Of a DNA stretch of 64,000 nt, positions 21,962 to 32,678 are shown piece after piece; within the stretch, counting starts at the first letter, position 1; each line of letters starts with the position of its first letter. The translations under genes were made by a program, and so were the position numbers. The stretch comes from Chimonanthus salicifolius (taxonomy: Eukaryota; Streptophyta; Magnoliopsida; Laurales; Calycanthaceae). The notes under the pieces were generated by a model, which was given only the letters and a program-made list of their open reading frames with translations, was not told where the DNA came from and did not search any database. The stretch covers positions 28,079,043 through 28,143,042 of the forward strand of contig CM023539.1 in NCBI GenBank assembly GCA_013350335.1, given 5' to 3'.

Positions 21962-23620
21962 TATTAGTGTCCCGACTTGTCGAGTCCCTAAAGTTTGTAA
22001 ATTCCATGACTCGGGAAGAAACACTTGCTAAAAAGCTTGAAGACTCAAAATGATCAAGAGTAAAGATCAACTCCACCGGATTGAAGCAAATATTTATGGC
22101 AATCACAAAACAGGTATTTGGTCATAGATGACTTTAGGTGGTACCCACACCTTAGGAGGACCATCCCTAGGCTTAATTGAATATGTTGGTAATGGACATA
22201 AAAAGTCTAGAGAGGTAGCTTGACAGTGAATTAGAAGTGAACTTGGAAATATGAATTAAGTTCACTGTCAGTTCAACCAGTCGCTCTCACCGACCCCTTA
22301 GTGGAGACAGGATCGACCCATTGTGGTCAAAGACTGGTCGGCTAGATTGACAAAGATTCTAGAACATTGAAATGTCATTCTAGGTACACCTCTGATTGAG
22401 AGTCTCGTATGCACCAATCCCTCGGTGAAAGGCTGAAACGACCCCTCGTTGTCAACAACTCGTCGATGAAAAATCTGTGAGTTATGGACTTTGAACTCAA
22501 GTGGGCTCTCGAGAAAACAGACATATCGGTAGTTCAAGACCGATCGAGAGTACTAGGACCGACCCCTCGGTAAAAGGCGACAGGTCGTTCTGGGTAAGAC
22601 TAGTTTCTGGACTTGAAACTCTGCCAGCATGGTGTTGCCCCAGACCGAGCCTCTCGTATGGACCGACATCTCGGTGCCATGACAATCGACCGATCGGCGA
22701 CACCGACTTGTCGACTGGGAAGTAATTATACCGTTGGAAGTGCATTTAATACACAACAGTCGGGTTGTTGAACGGTAATAAATATGAACACCGACCTGTC
22801 GGTACTGGACAGTTTGAAAAACTATTAAGATTTCTCTATAAATATGAGTGTTGAGTGATCATTTAATCATCTTCCTTGAACTAAGAATTCACACACTCAA
22901 AGGAACGATCAACTCTCTTGTGCCTACACCTAAGAATCATAAACAACTAATCTATTGATTGAGTTAGAGAGAGAGAGAGAAAGAGAGGTGGAAGGAAAAT
23001 ATATAGGCTAGGAAAGATATTGGTAATACCAATTTCCTACTCACCCTGGCATTGTGATTTCTTTACAATGGTTATAAGGCGGAACGTCGACACACATTCG
23101 GTGGATCTTCAAGAAGCACATATCATCGAGAGAGAGCTTCAAAGGCAAGTGCTTCTTGGTTTTAATTTTGTTTTAAAAACTGTTGTCCCGAAAGTGGATT
23201 AAGGAGGTTTGGCTCCGGAATCACTATAAAAACTCTATAGTGTCGTCTCTAGCACATGTGATGGGTGGAATTCTCAGCCAATTGAGTGAGGTGGAATTCT
23301 TACTCTAATTGTGAAGGTGTAAGTCCTCACTTAACGAATTAGGGGATAGCTCAAAGTTGAGCGAGTCCTAACAGTGGATGTACGTTGGCTAACCGAACCA
23401 CTATATATCTTGTGTCCTTCTGCTTGTAGTGTTAGAGCTAATTTCTTGTGTTGATTGTTTAATCACATTTGTTAACACACACTCACACTTGATTGTTATA
23501 TCCCCAACACTTAATTAATCACTCAATGAATTTTAAAAGAACCAACGATTTTTTTATTGACCTATTCACCCTCATCCCCATTTAGGGTCAATCTTGTTCT
23601 AGCACCGAAGGGAACTCTCC
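21962..23620 (+). mobile_element. C2 5' LTR
   Basis: A 1659-bp LTR starting TATTAGTGTCCCG, a mutated TGTTAGTGCC. It ends just before TTGGTATCAGAG. It aligns with the C1 LTR throughout. The 5' inverted repeat reads CGACTTGTCG. Six to seven ACCGAC or GCCGAC cores lie between about 22288 and 22805, several as palindromic pairs such as ACCGACCTGTCGGT, and all are upstream of the TATA box. Confidence 0.75.
22837..22844 (+). promoter_or_regulatory. TATA box of C2 LTR
   Basis: TATAAATA in the context CTCTATAAATATGAGTG, with ACCGAC-type cores within about 550 bp upstream. The homologous C1 site is mutated to TAAAAATA. It probably marks the U3/R border of this LTR. Confidence 0.6.
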
Positions 23621-23622
23621 GT

Positions 23623-23633
23623 TGGTATCAGAG
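23623..23633 (+). other. Primer-binding site of C2
   Basis: TGGTATCAGAG, complementary to the 3' end of initiator methionine tRNA, lies two bases after the LTR. It is better preserved than in C1. Confidence 0.7.
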
Positions 23634-23687
23634 TCTAGTGCTCGTTACAAGGATTTTACCATCCGAGTTGATCCAAGCTAAAACACC

Positions 23688-23824
23688 ATGGGAGACAGCC
23701 ATGCAATATCCAAACCCCCTTACTTCGATGGAACAAACTATGCCTCATGGAAGGCCAAAATGAGATGTTCCTTTGTTTCCATAGACTCATCGCTATCGGA
23801 TATTGTAAAGACTGGATGGCATGA
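23688..23824 (+). pseudogene. gag: C2 gag, N-terminal part
   Basis: It starts MGDSHAISKPPYFDG and stays open for about 45 codons to the insertion point of element D. Target bases CATGA (23820-23824) are repeated at 36427-36431. If D is subtracted, the frame continues directly into 36432 onwards (TGWHEPMEEK), in agreement with the uninterrupted C1 copy (TGWEEPMEEK). The N-terminal copia gag motif is complete. The gene was therefore open here when D inserted. Confidence 0.8.
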
Positions 23825-24514
23825 TGTAACACCCTGGAATTTCAAAGTTATCATTTTATATGAAAATATTCATATTTACGGAATTGCCATTGTGATAAAA
23901 TTGATTTGAATTTAAATGGGTCAATGGCTCAATCAAGACCCAATGGTTAGTAGTTTTAATTACAAAACAAATAAATGGATAAGGTGGACTCAAATGGGTC
24001 AAGAGTTGTAATTGGGTCAAATGGGTCAAAATGGCTAATTTGGACCCAATGGGTCGGGTTTGACTTTGTTGACCACTAAGTGAGTCCAAGATTGATTAAA
24101 TTAGGGCTGGTTGGAGTTTGAAATAAAATCATATAGTTAAGTTAAATAGTGAGCTGATTTGGAAATAAATTATAAGTGAGTGAATTGATTTGAATTAAGT
24201 GTTGAGTAAGTGAGTTGTTTTAAATTATAAATGAGTTTGATGGAATATTTATTCTAAGTGAGTGAGGTGTAGATAAAAGGTTTTTGGTTGTTTTGAAATT
24301 CAAACATGTTCCAACGTTGGTTGCATGGAAATTATGGCCTATGCATGAAACTCCAAAGATGGAGACAATTGGAGTTGCCGTTTCATGGAGTTACAAAAGG
24401 GGTCCTTGACTTTTCAAATTCAAAAAGGTTAGACTACACGTTGGAAAGGGCATGAGGGTTTATTCCATGCTTAGGTATTCAAAGAGACAACCAATGGAGG
24501 GAGGGTGAAGCACA

Positions 24515-24544
24515 TGGGAGTTTCATTTACATGTGAAACTCCCA
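24515..24544 (+). repeat. Hairpin in D LTR, 11-bp perfect stem
   Basis: TGGGAGTTTCA (24515-24525) pairs with TGAAACTCCCA (24534-24544) across an 8-base loop. A second hairpin, CTTGGTGTTTCAT with ATGAAACCCCAAG and one mismatch, lies at 24607-24639. The 3' LTR has both at the same offsets. Confidence 0.8.
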
Positions 24545-25170
24545 CATGCAAAATTAATGCAAGATGGATAGTGTGAGGAATGCACACAGCAAAACCGTTG
24601 GGAACCCTTGGTGTTTCATTTCATAGATGAAACCCCAAGGAACTTAAAGGATTCTAATTATGGAGAGATGAGTTACACAAGGGCTGAATTAACCTTGGGC
24701 TGATTTTGGTTAAACAAAGGATTTTCATTGTACACTCTCTATCTCTCTATCTTCCTTGGACTGTTATCATCTCTCTAAGATCAAGAACAGCAGCTGGTTA
24801 TTGATATGAAATCAGTCCTTGATTGATTTGTTTCACCAAGATAAAAGCATACCTTGAGCAAAAGAGTGGGCCTCAAGGTATTCCATCCAAAGTCAAAAAA
24901 ATTCTATCTCTTTCTCTCTTTGCCGTTTTCTACCAAGAACAACAGCTGGTTGATTAAAATCAGTCCCTGATCATCAAGAAATCAAGGAGAAGGAGAGGCT
25001 AAGAAAGGACAAGGAACAAGCCGGAGGGAAGATCAATTGGAGGAGTCGCGGAAACGGTAGGTTTTTCGATGAACAATTTTTAAATCATTATCTGGCCATT
25101 GGATGACCGAATCTAACAAAGGTTAAATATTGGTTAGAAGTACATGAATGAGATAAAAAGATGGACCATA

Positions 25171-26385
25171 GGGTTCGGCCCCATTGGATGGCCAAACCCC
25201 ATGGAAATAATTGATTTATTTAGATGGTTTTTGGAAATTAAAACCATACAAATATGGGACTGTTTTTAGATGATTTTAAGTGTGTATTTTAAAAAGGTTA
25301 AAACATAAATAAGGAAGTTATTTTGGACATAGATGAATGATTAAGAAATTCAAAATCAAAGGTCATAAGGTTCGGCCACCATGGAGGGCCGAACCCCATG
25401 CAAATGATGGTTTGGTTTTGATGTATTTTGAAACATATAAACCATGAAGTTGGTGGACTGTTTTGGGTTATTGTTTTAAGATGTAAATACATGTTTTAGA
25501 ATGGTTAAAAAACATGGATTTGGGTGCTGGTTTTCAGACCTAAGATGAAGGACTAAATGTTCAAAATTAATCTCATGGTGTTCGGCCAATATACATGGCC
25601 GAACCCTATGAAATTGGGCTAATTTTGGAGGGTTGTTTGAAGGTTAAAAACCTGATTTAGATATACAGTTATTACCTGGTTAATTGAGGTTTAAAAACAG
25701 TAAACGTAATCATTGGGTTCAGCCATGATAGAGGGCCGAACCCCATGTAAAACGATGTTGGTTTTCATGTTGAGAACCCCATGGAAACCATGGAAACCAT
25801 GAAAATCCATGGACTGTTTTGTGGAATAATTGGGTTAAGTTTATGATGAACATTAGGTATTATTTATATGCTTTGATTTAAGAATAATATATGTTGTTTA
25901 TGGAGTTAGTATGGGTAAGTAATCGGCCAATATGAATGATGGAAATTGAGCATAAAATCACATTGGTGAGGTTCGGCCATGTGTATGGCCGAACCCCACT
26001 AATGGTAATTGTGGGACATAATGGTTGGTTTATATGAAGATATGGAAGGTTTAAGAAGGATCAAATTAAGTGGTGAGGTTCAGCCGTGTGTATGGCCGAA
26101 CCCCACTAAAGATGGTTTTATGTTTGGTGATGAAAGTTAGTTAATTTAAAGCAAAGGTTGGTCTCAATGGCACAATCGTAATTATGGCTGAAATGATCAA
26201 AAATAAAATGATCATATGATGGGATAAATGGGCTAAAACCAAAGTGGTAAGGTTCAGCCATAATGTATGGCCGAACCCTATCAAGGTTCATTTAGAAGTT
26301 TGGGTAATTAGATAGGTTTTAATTAAATAAATGAATGACCAAAGTTTTAATGGATGAGGTTCGGCTATGGCTTTGGCCGAACCCC
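25171..26385 (+). repeat. Array of eight TTCGGCC hairpins in D 5' LTR
   Basis: Dyads with arms close to GGTTCGGCC and GGCCGAACC start at 25171, 25369, 25579, 25715, 25970, 26077, 26251 and 26359. Loops are about 6-12 bases and differ between units, while the arms are nearly constant. Three units have GGTTCAGCC as left arm. Spacing is irregular, 107-255 bp, within a diverged repeat of AT-rich sequence. Confidence 0.85.
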
Positions 26386-26684
26386 ATTAGGTGGTTCTTG
26401 GAACATTAAGCTTTGCTGGAAATTAGGTGGATAAATGATTAACTTGCTGCCATGTACATAGGGTATTCGGATTTTTAGAACGGTGAGCGAGCCGTGATCG
26501 GAAGACGGTCCAAAGGAAGGATCAAACAAAGTAAACTATTGTAGGTTTCCTACCTTGTTGTAACCACATAACTTATTTGCTGTTTTATGTTTATTTGAAT
26601 AAGTTATTTGAATCAAATGATATATTTACAAATGGCATGTTTGCATAGACATCTCATGCATGGCATGGGATGATGTTGTTGTAA

Positions 26685-26840
26685 TCGGAGGCCACACTCC
26701 GTCGGGGCATCCGAAAGACCACTGTGGGGTACCCTGATGATGAGAATCCCATCAGGAGGAATCCGGAGGCCACACTCCGTCGGGGCGTCCGAAAGACCAC
26801 TGTGGGTTACCTTGACGATGAGAATCCCGTCAAGTGATGT
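26685..26840 (+). repeat. 78-bp tandem duplication in D 5' LTR
   Basis: Two units, each with GGAGGCCACACTCCGTCGGG and a GATGAGAATCCC(A/G)TCA motif, lie head to tail. The 3' LTR has the same pair at about 35538-35693, so the duplication precedes this insertion. Confidence 0.85.
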
Positions 26841-27574
26841 CTATGTTGAATGGTGATGGGTGGGACTCATTACATGTTCATTTCATACATAGCATGTTTT
26901 TATGGAATTTTGTCTCACATGTTTTACTATTATGCTAGTTGCATGTTTTTGACTAACCTTGTGGTAGCCCTATTCGGAAGCACTACTGGGCGCGTTGATC
27001 TAACGCCCTATCTATATCCTTAGTGGATGATGCAGGGAAAGGAAAGAACGTGGTTGGAGAAGAGGACCAAGCACGAAAACTTGGGCGTTTTGAATGATTG
27101 GAATGGACTATGAATGGATTATTTATGGACTTGGTAGTTGATTTATTTGGACAATGTAATTTGTTAGCTAGATGTTGTGGGCATGTAATAATGTAGTTAA
27201 TTAGATGCTATGGTTTGTTTTATGTTGGATGTTTGGATTAAACGATTAGTTAAGATCGATTAGTGATTTTGGAAAATAAGTTATGTACTTTGCTATCTAA
27301 AAATGGAAATTGGATTAATCATAGGTTCTATTATAACCTCAGTTAGATCTAGACTAAGTTAATTCCGCAAGTTATATATATACCATGTGCGGATCAGTTT
27401 TATGGACTTAGTTCATACGCACATGGGCTTGGCCAGTTAAGGGTCGGATTTAGAGATCCGAACTTAACTCGCGTCGTGACATTCCGCTCCGATCACTTGT
27501 TGATTATTATTATATTTTAAAAAAAAAAATAATAAACTCTGAAAATTAGAGTGAAAAGGGCGGGGTGTTACAGT

Positions 27575-27586
27575 TGGTATCAGAGC
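27575..27586 (+). other. Primer-binding site of element D
   Basis: TGGTATCAGAGC, two bases after the 5' LTR, is complementary to the 3' end of initiator methionine tRNA, the usual primer for plant chromoviruses. The 398-bp leader 27587-27984 follows and holds an A-rich stretch but no gene. Confidence 0.9.
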
Positions 27587-27984
27587 GAAACGGGAAGTTG
27601 AATCTTCCGAAGTAAGATTAAGACGGTTTCATGTCTCACTGACGGATAAGAATCCCAACTGACCGACTCTTCGGAGTCCGCTGACTGGGGGCCGGATTAA
27701 TTTACTTCGTGGACTCGGACTGAACAAATCAAACTGAGAACAACAGTGAAAGATAGCAAAAGTACATTATAATAATTCATCTATCAAACGTAGCAAAATA
27801 GGATATATATTCCCCAATACTCCCCAATTGAGAAAAACAAACATAGGAAATTTAGAGACTCTCCCCTCAAAAACAAATAGAAAACCAAGTTGCTTATTTG
27901 GAAATCTCCCCAAAATTAAAAAAAAAAAAAAAAATACAAACTGTATGAGGAAACTAAGTCAATAATGTTTTATGACTTAGGGAA

Positions 27985-30900
27985 ATGGCTCCAAAGAAAA
28001 GGATCCCTCAGAACCAGAAAGGGAAGGAAAAGGTGTTGCAAATCACGCAACATGAGAAAGTGTTATCACAACACGAAAAATCTGTGCATGAGAAGGAGCC
28101 ATCTATACATGAGAAAGAGGTAACCCAACCTGATGAGGAGCGATCTATTCATGAAAAGTCTCACAATGCGGAAGAATCGCAGCACTCTTGGAGGGAAGAA
28201 AAGGGGAGTGAGAATGCATCACAGAAGGAGGGAGAAGGGAACAGTGGTGTACATATACCACATGTGCCACCTGAGCTTCAGGGCTTAGTCCAAGCAGTGG
28301 TAACCTCAGTACTCCAGCAACATATGAATGGGAGTGAAAGTTCCAGGGATGCCAGTGACCGCAGTATGGCACGAGAATTTCAACAACAGCGTCCTCCCTA
28401 CTTCAAAGGGAAGGAAGGGGCTGTCGGAGCCGAGCACTGGCTGAAGAAGATCACTCAGATCTTAAAATTACTTAAGATCTCGAGTCATGCTGACAGGATT
28501 TTACTGGCTACTTCACAATTGATAGAAGATGCCGGTAAATGGTGGGAGGTGGTGGAGAAGCAGAGGGAACTCATACCAGTTAGGGAGAGGACGGCCATGA
28601 CATGGAATGAGTTTTCAGCAACCTTTCTGGAACATTACTTTCCGGAGGAGGAGAAGGAGCGACAGACGGAACTTTTTCTGTCCTTGGTACAGGGCTCTAT
28701 GACGGTGGCAGAGTATCACCGTGAATTTCTCAGTTTATCCATTTATGCATTCTATATGGTGGACACAGAACTTCGCAAGGCAAGAAAGTTTGAGAGGGGT
28801 CTACGGCCAAACATCAGGGCCAAAGTGACCATATTTAAGTGCACCACATTGGCTGAGGTGGTCAGCAAGGCCACAATAGCAGAACAGGAGTTGAATGCAA
28901 TAGTACGGTTTGACAATCGTCGAGCTCCAAGTGGGAGGGGTGGGTTTCAGCCCAACAAGAGGTTCCGTCCGAACTTCAGTAGACCCTCACCATCTACTGG
29001 GTCCGCGGGAAGCTTTCGTCCCAACCAGCCCTCCCCATCTGCATCAGTCACCCAGTCATTCAAAGGGGTGAACAACTGTTTTCACTGTAATCAGCCGGGT
29101 CACTTCAAGAGAGACTGTCCAAAGCTCAATAGGCTCTCATATTCCAGAGGATCTTTCCGTCCACCAGCTAGGCCAGCTAACTCCCGAGGAGGCAGGACAT
29201 ATAATCAGGCGGGACGGGCGCCTACTCCTACCGGATCTGGACGACTATTTGCTCTGGAACCTCCTGAGGATGTGGATCATTCTGTGATTCAAGGTATGGC
29301 CGTTGTCAATAGTTCTTATGCTTACGCATTGTTTGATTCTGGAGCATCGCACTCTTTTATATCTGCATCCTTTATAACTGCTACTGGAACACTAGTACAA
29401 AAGCTGTCCACCACACTCACAGTAGTATCCCCTGTCGGAGACACGTCTTTGGGACTCATATGCACGGCCATAAATACAGAACTCGCTGGACTCAGATTTG
29501 AGTTCAATTATTTGGTACTCGACATGACTGAGTACGATATTATATTTGGCATGGACTGGTTGGCTGGTTATGAAGCCAATATTGATTGTTATCGCCGAAG
29601 AGTGACATTTTGGTCACCCGAGGGAAAGCAGTATATAGTTCGTGCCGACAAGCAAAGCAGACTGCAGGAAGGGTTGCATCATTTGGTGTTGAACAATATT
29701 GTCATCAACAAAGCACCAGTCACTGAACTTCCAACAATTGTGAAAGAATTTGTTGATGTTTTTCCAAAAGAACTTCCTGGTATACCGCCTATGAGGGAGC
29801 TCAATTTTGAGATCAAGCTATATCCTGGTACCTCACCAGTGTCTCTACCCCATTATCGGATGGCACCAGCAGAAATGTCCGAGTTGAAGAAGCAACTTGA
29901 TGAATTACTCAGACTGGGTTGCATTCGGAACAGCACATCGTCATGGGGAGCTCCAGTGTTGTTCGTGAAAAAGAAGGATGGTTCACTTAGAATGTGTGTG
30001 GACTATCGGAAGTTAAATCAGCTAACTGTCCGGAACAAGTATCCTCTACCCAGGATCGATGATTTATTCGATCAGTTGAGGGGATCCAGTCATTTTTCCA
30101 AGATTGACCTGATGTCCGGTTATCATCAAATCCGGGTCAGGGAGGAAGATATCGAGAAAACAGCTTTCAGAACACGGTATGGACTATTTGAATTTGTAGT
30201 CATGCCATTTGGGCTTACCAACGCACCGGCTGTGTTCATGGACTTAATGAACAGAATATTCCGTCCATATCTGGATCGGTTTGTTATAGTGTTCATTGAC
30301 GATATCCTGATCTATTCCAAGAGTCAGGAGGATCATGCTGAGCATCTTCGGATAGTATTGAACACCTTGAGACAGAACCAGCTGTATGCTAAAGCAAGCA
30401 AATGCGAATTTTGGCTACCTGAGGTCAAATTCTTAGGGCATGTTATAACAGCAGATGGTATAGCTGTTGATCCGGCTAAGGTGGCAGCAGTAAGTGAGTG
30501 GAAAGCACCAAAGAATGTCACTGAAATCCGTAGTTTTCTGGGTTTGGCTGGATATTATAGGAAGTTTATCATGGACTTCTCCAAAATTGCATCCCCATTG
30601 ACTCGACTCACGCAGAAAGGAGTCAAATATGAATGGTCAGAGCTGTGCAATCAGAGATTTGAGGAGCTGAAAGAGAGACTTACAACTACTCCTATTCTAG
30701 TTTTGCCGGAAAGGGGCAAAGGTTATGAAGTACAATGTGATGCATCAGGAGAGGGACTGGGATGTTCACTCATGCAACGTAATCGGGTGGTGGCATATGG
30801 TTCAAGACAACTAAAGATACATGAACGCCTCTACCCCACACATGATCTGGAATTAGCTGCGGTGGTCTTCGCTCTCAAAAGCTGGAGACACTATCTATAT

Positions 30901-32616
30901 GGTGAGAAGTTTGAAGTATTTTCAGATCACAAGAGCTTGAAGTATTTATTTGATCAGAAAGAGCTCAACCTGAGGCAGCGCAGATGGATGGAATATCTGG
31001 CGGACTATGAATTTGCGCTCCGATATCATCCGGGAAAGGCCAACAAAGTGGCGGATGCTCTCAGCCGCATGTCTCATGCATCAGTGGCATGTTTGATCAG
31101 GACTGAATGGGAGATGTTGAATTCCATTCGTGAGTTTAATCTATACATCACAAACCATGGGAGTATGTACAATTTGATCATACGATCCAACATGGTTACA
31201 AAGATTGAACAGGAGCAACGAACAGATCCGGAAATGGCAGAGACATGGGCCAAGATGTCTAATGGCGAGGTTGTATCGGATTGGGAATTACGACCAGGAC
31301 AGGGTCTTATGTTCTGGGGTAGAATTTATGTGCCAAGAAGCTGCAGAAAAGAATTACTGATAGAGGCACATCAGAGCAAGCTCTCCATTCATCCGGGTAG
31401 CACAAAAATGTATGATGACTTAAAAAGACATTATTGGTGGCATGGACTCAAGAAGGATGTTGCAGAGTTCGTGGCTCATTGTTTAACTTGTCAGCAGGTT
31501 AAGACAGAACATCAGAAGCCACCAGGGTTACTCAAACCCTTAGCAATGCCGGAATGGAAATGGGAGCACATTTCCATGGACTTTGTGACGGGGTTGCCGA
31601 GGTCCTTGAAAGGCAATGACGCTATATGGGTTGTGGTAGATCGATTGACCAAGTCCGCGCATTTTATTCCTATCAAAATGACGGATTCATCGGAGACATT
31701 GGGTCGGAGATATATCAAAGACATCGTCAGATTACATGGTATCCCACGGACTATAGTGTCTAATAGAGATGGCCGATTCACCGGCAGGGTATGGCAGAGC
31801 ATGCAGTCGGCCATGGGAACCGATCTACTTATTAGCACAGCATTCCATCCACAGACCGATGGACAATCGGAAAGAACAATACAAACGTTGGAGGACATGT
31901 TGAGGGCGTGCATGCTAGACTTCAAAGGTGGATGGGAGGATCATTTGCCATTGGTGGAATTTTCTTATAACAATAGCTACCAAGCAAGCCTCCAGATGGC
32001 ACCATTCGAAGCTTTGTATGGTAGACCATGCAGGTCACCAGTGTGCTGGACCGAGGTCGGCGAACCTGCACTGATAGGACCTGAGTTGGTTGCAGAAACT
32101 ACTGCACAGATCCAGTTGATACGTCAACATTTGTTGACCGCACAGAGTCGGCAAAAGAGCTATGCTGATAAGAGGAGGAGGTTTCTCGAATTTGAAGTGG
32201 GAGACATGGTATTCTTGAAGGTCTCGCCACGAAAAGGGCACATGAGATTTGGGAAGAAAGGAAAATTGTCGCCAAGATATGTGGGACCGTTTTCAATTAT
32301 CAGAAGGATGGGAGATGTAGCCTATCAGTTGGCACTTCCTTCGCAATTGGCGTCTCTACATGATGTATTCCATGTGTCGATGCTGAGGAAGTACAATCCT
32401 GATCCGTCTCATGTTTTGAATGTACAAGATATAGATGTGCAAAGCGACGTCACTTATGTCGAGAAGCCGGTCGGAATATTGGAGAGTGAGCAAAGGGTGT
32501 TGCGTAATCGAGCGATTCAGTTCGTCAAGGTGGTATGGGATCGACATGGTGTTGAGGAAGCCACTTGGGAATTGGAATCGGAGATGAGAACATCTCACCC
32601 TGAATTGTTTGTATGA
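27985..32616 (+). CDS. gag-pol: Gag-Pol polyprotein of element D (1543 aa)
   Basis: A single frame with domains in chromovirus order. A charged N-terminus with repeated HEK words (about residues 23-60) comes first. Retrotransposon gag follows (about 140-310), then a zinc knuckle [14 protein letters not shown] (about 365-378) and a protease with DSGASHSF (about 450). Reverse transcriptase has FIDDILIYS near 770. RNase H has CDASGEGLG near 918, [17 protein letters not shown] and a final VADALSR. The integrase zinc finger has H, H and CLTC (about 1130-1170). The integrase core has D1199, N1260 and E1296, then a GPY/F-type module ([10 protein letters not shown], about 1430) and a group II-like chromodomain tail (about 1490-1543). 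N1260 replaces the second Asp of the D,D35E triad: E1296 is exactly 35 residues further on, and the local context VSNRD is usually VSDRD. All other catalytic residues I checked are present. The protein would make virus-like particles and copy the element, but strand transfer by this integrase should be impaired. Confidence 0.95.
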   Translation: MAPKKRIPQNQKGKEKVLQITQHEKVLSQHEKSVHEKEPSIHEKEVTQPDEERSIHEKSHNAEESQHSWREEKGSENASQKEGEGNSGVHIPHVPPELQGLVQAVVTSVLQQHMNGSESSRDASDRSMAREFQQQRPPYFKGKEGAVGAEHWLKKITQILKLLKISSHADRILLATSQLIEDAGKWWEVVEKQRELIPVRERTAMTWNEFSATFLEHYFPEEEKERQTELFLSLVQGSMTVAEYHREFLSLSIYAFYMVDTELRKARKFERGLRPNIRAKVTIFKCTTLAEVVSKATIAEQELNAIVRFDNRRAPSGRGGFQPNKRFRPNFSRPSPSTGSAGSFRPNQPSPSASVTQSFKGVNNCFHCNQPGHFKRDCPKLNRLSYSRGSFRPPARPANSRGGRTYNQAGRAPTPTGSGRLFALEPPEDVDHSVIQGMAVVNSSYAYALFDSGASHSFISASFITATGTLVQKLSTTLTVVSPVGDTSLGLICTAINTELAGLRFEFNYLVLDMTEYDIIFGMDWLAGYEANIDCYRRRVTFWSPEGKQYIVRADKQSRLQEGLHHLVLNNIVINKAPVTELPTIVKEFVDVFPKELPGIPPMRELNFEIKLYPGTSPVSLPHYRMAPAEMSELKKQLDELLRLGCIRNSTSSWGAPVLFVKKKDGSLRMCVDYRKLNQLTVRNKYPLPRIDDLFDQLRGSSHFSKIDLMSGYHQIRVREEDIEKTAFRTRYGLFEFVVMPFGLTNAPAVFMDLMNRIFRPYLDRFVIVFIDDILIYSKSQEDHAEHLRIVLNTLRQNQLYAKASKCEFWLPEVKFLGHVITADGIAVDPAKVAAVSEWKAPKNVTEIRSFLGLAGYYRKFIMDFSKIASPLTRLTQKGVKYEWSELCNQRFEELKERLTTTPILVLPERGKGYEVQCDASGEGLGCSLMQRNRVVAYGSRQLKIHERLYPTHDLELAAVVFALKSWRHYLYGEKFEVFSDHKSLKYLFDQKELNLRQRRWMEYLADYEFALRYHPGKANKVADALSRMSHASVACLIRTEWEMLNSIREFNLYITNHGSMYNLIIRSNMVTKIEQEQRTDPEMAETWAKMSNGEVVSDWELRPGQGLMFWGRIYVPRSCRKELLIEAHQSKLSIHPGSTKMYDDLKRHYWWHGLKKDVAEFVAHCLTCQQVKTEHQKPPGLLKPLAMPEWKWEHISMDFVTGLPRSLKGNDAIWVVVDRLTKSAHFIPIKMTDSSETLGRRYIKDIVRLHGIPRTIVSNRDGRFTGRVWQSMQSAMGTDLLISTAFHPQTDGQSERTIQTLEDMLRACMLDFKGGWEDHLPLVEFSYNNSYQASLQMAPFEALYGRPCRSPVCWTEVGEPALIGPELVAETTAQIQLIRQHLLTAQSRQKSYADKRRRFLEFEVGDMVFLKVSPRKGHMRFGKKGKLSPRYVGPFSIIRRMGDVAYQLALPSQLASLHDVFHVSMLRKYNPDPSHVLNVQDIDVQSDVTYVEKPVGILESEQRVLRNRAIQFVKVVWDRHGVEEATWELESEMRTSHPELFV

Positions 32617-32662
32617 TTTACTCTGAAATCCTACTTCGTTCGATTTTCGGGACGAAAATTAT

Positions 32663-32670
32663 AAAAAGAG
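32663..32670 (+). other. Weak polypurine tract of element D
   Basis: AAAAAGAG lies 8 bases before the 3' LTR, after TTCGGGACGAAAATT, a motif that in plant chromoviruses usually precedes a longer G-rich tract. The tract is short and does not touch the LTR, so its role is uncertain. Confidence 0.4.
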
Positions 32671-32678
32671 TATTGTAT

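Larger units (their letters stand above)
23825..27572 (+). mobile_element. Element D 5' LTR
   Basis: A 3748-bp LTR. Its first part holds several GGGTCAA/TTGACCC words and three GTTTCAT...ATGAAAC hairpins (24346-24640). Its middle has eight TTCGGCC...GGCCGAA hairpins (25171-26385). Its last part has a 78-bp tandem duplication (26685-26840). No gene is present. Transcription start and end sites cannot be fixed by eye. Confidence 0.95.

Noticed and set aside
23688..23824. MGDSHAISKPPYFDG as the start of a host gene
   Set aside because: The same start and continuation occur in C1 with zinc knuckles and copia LTRs, so it is retrotransposon gag.
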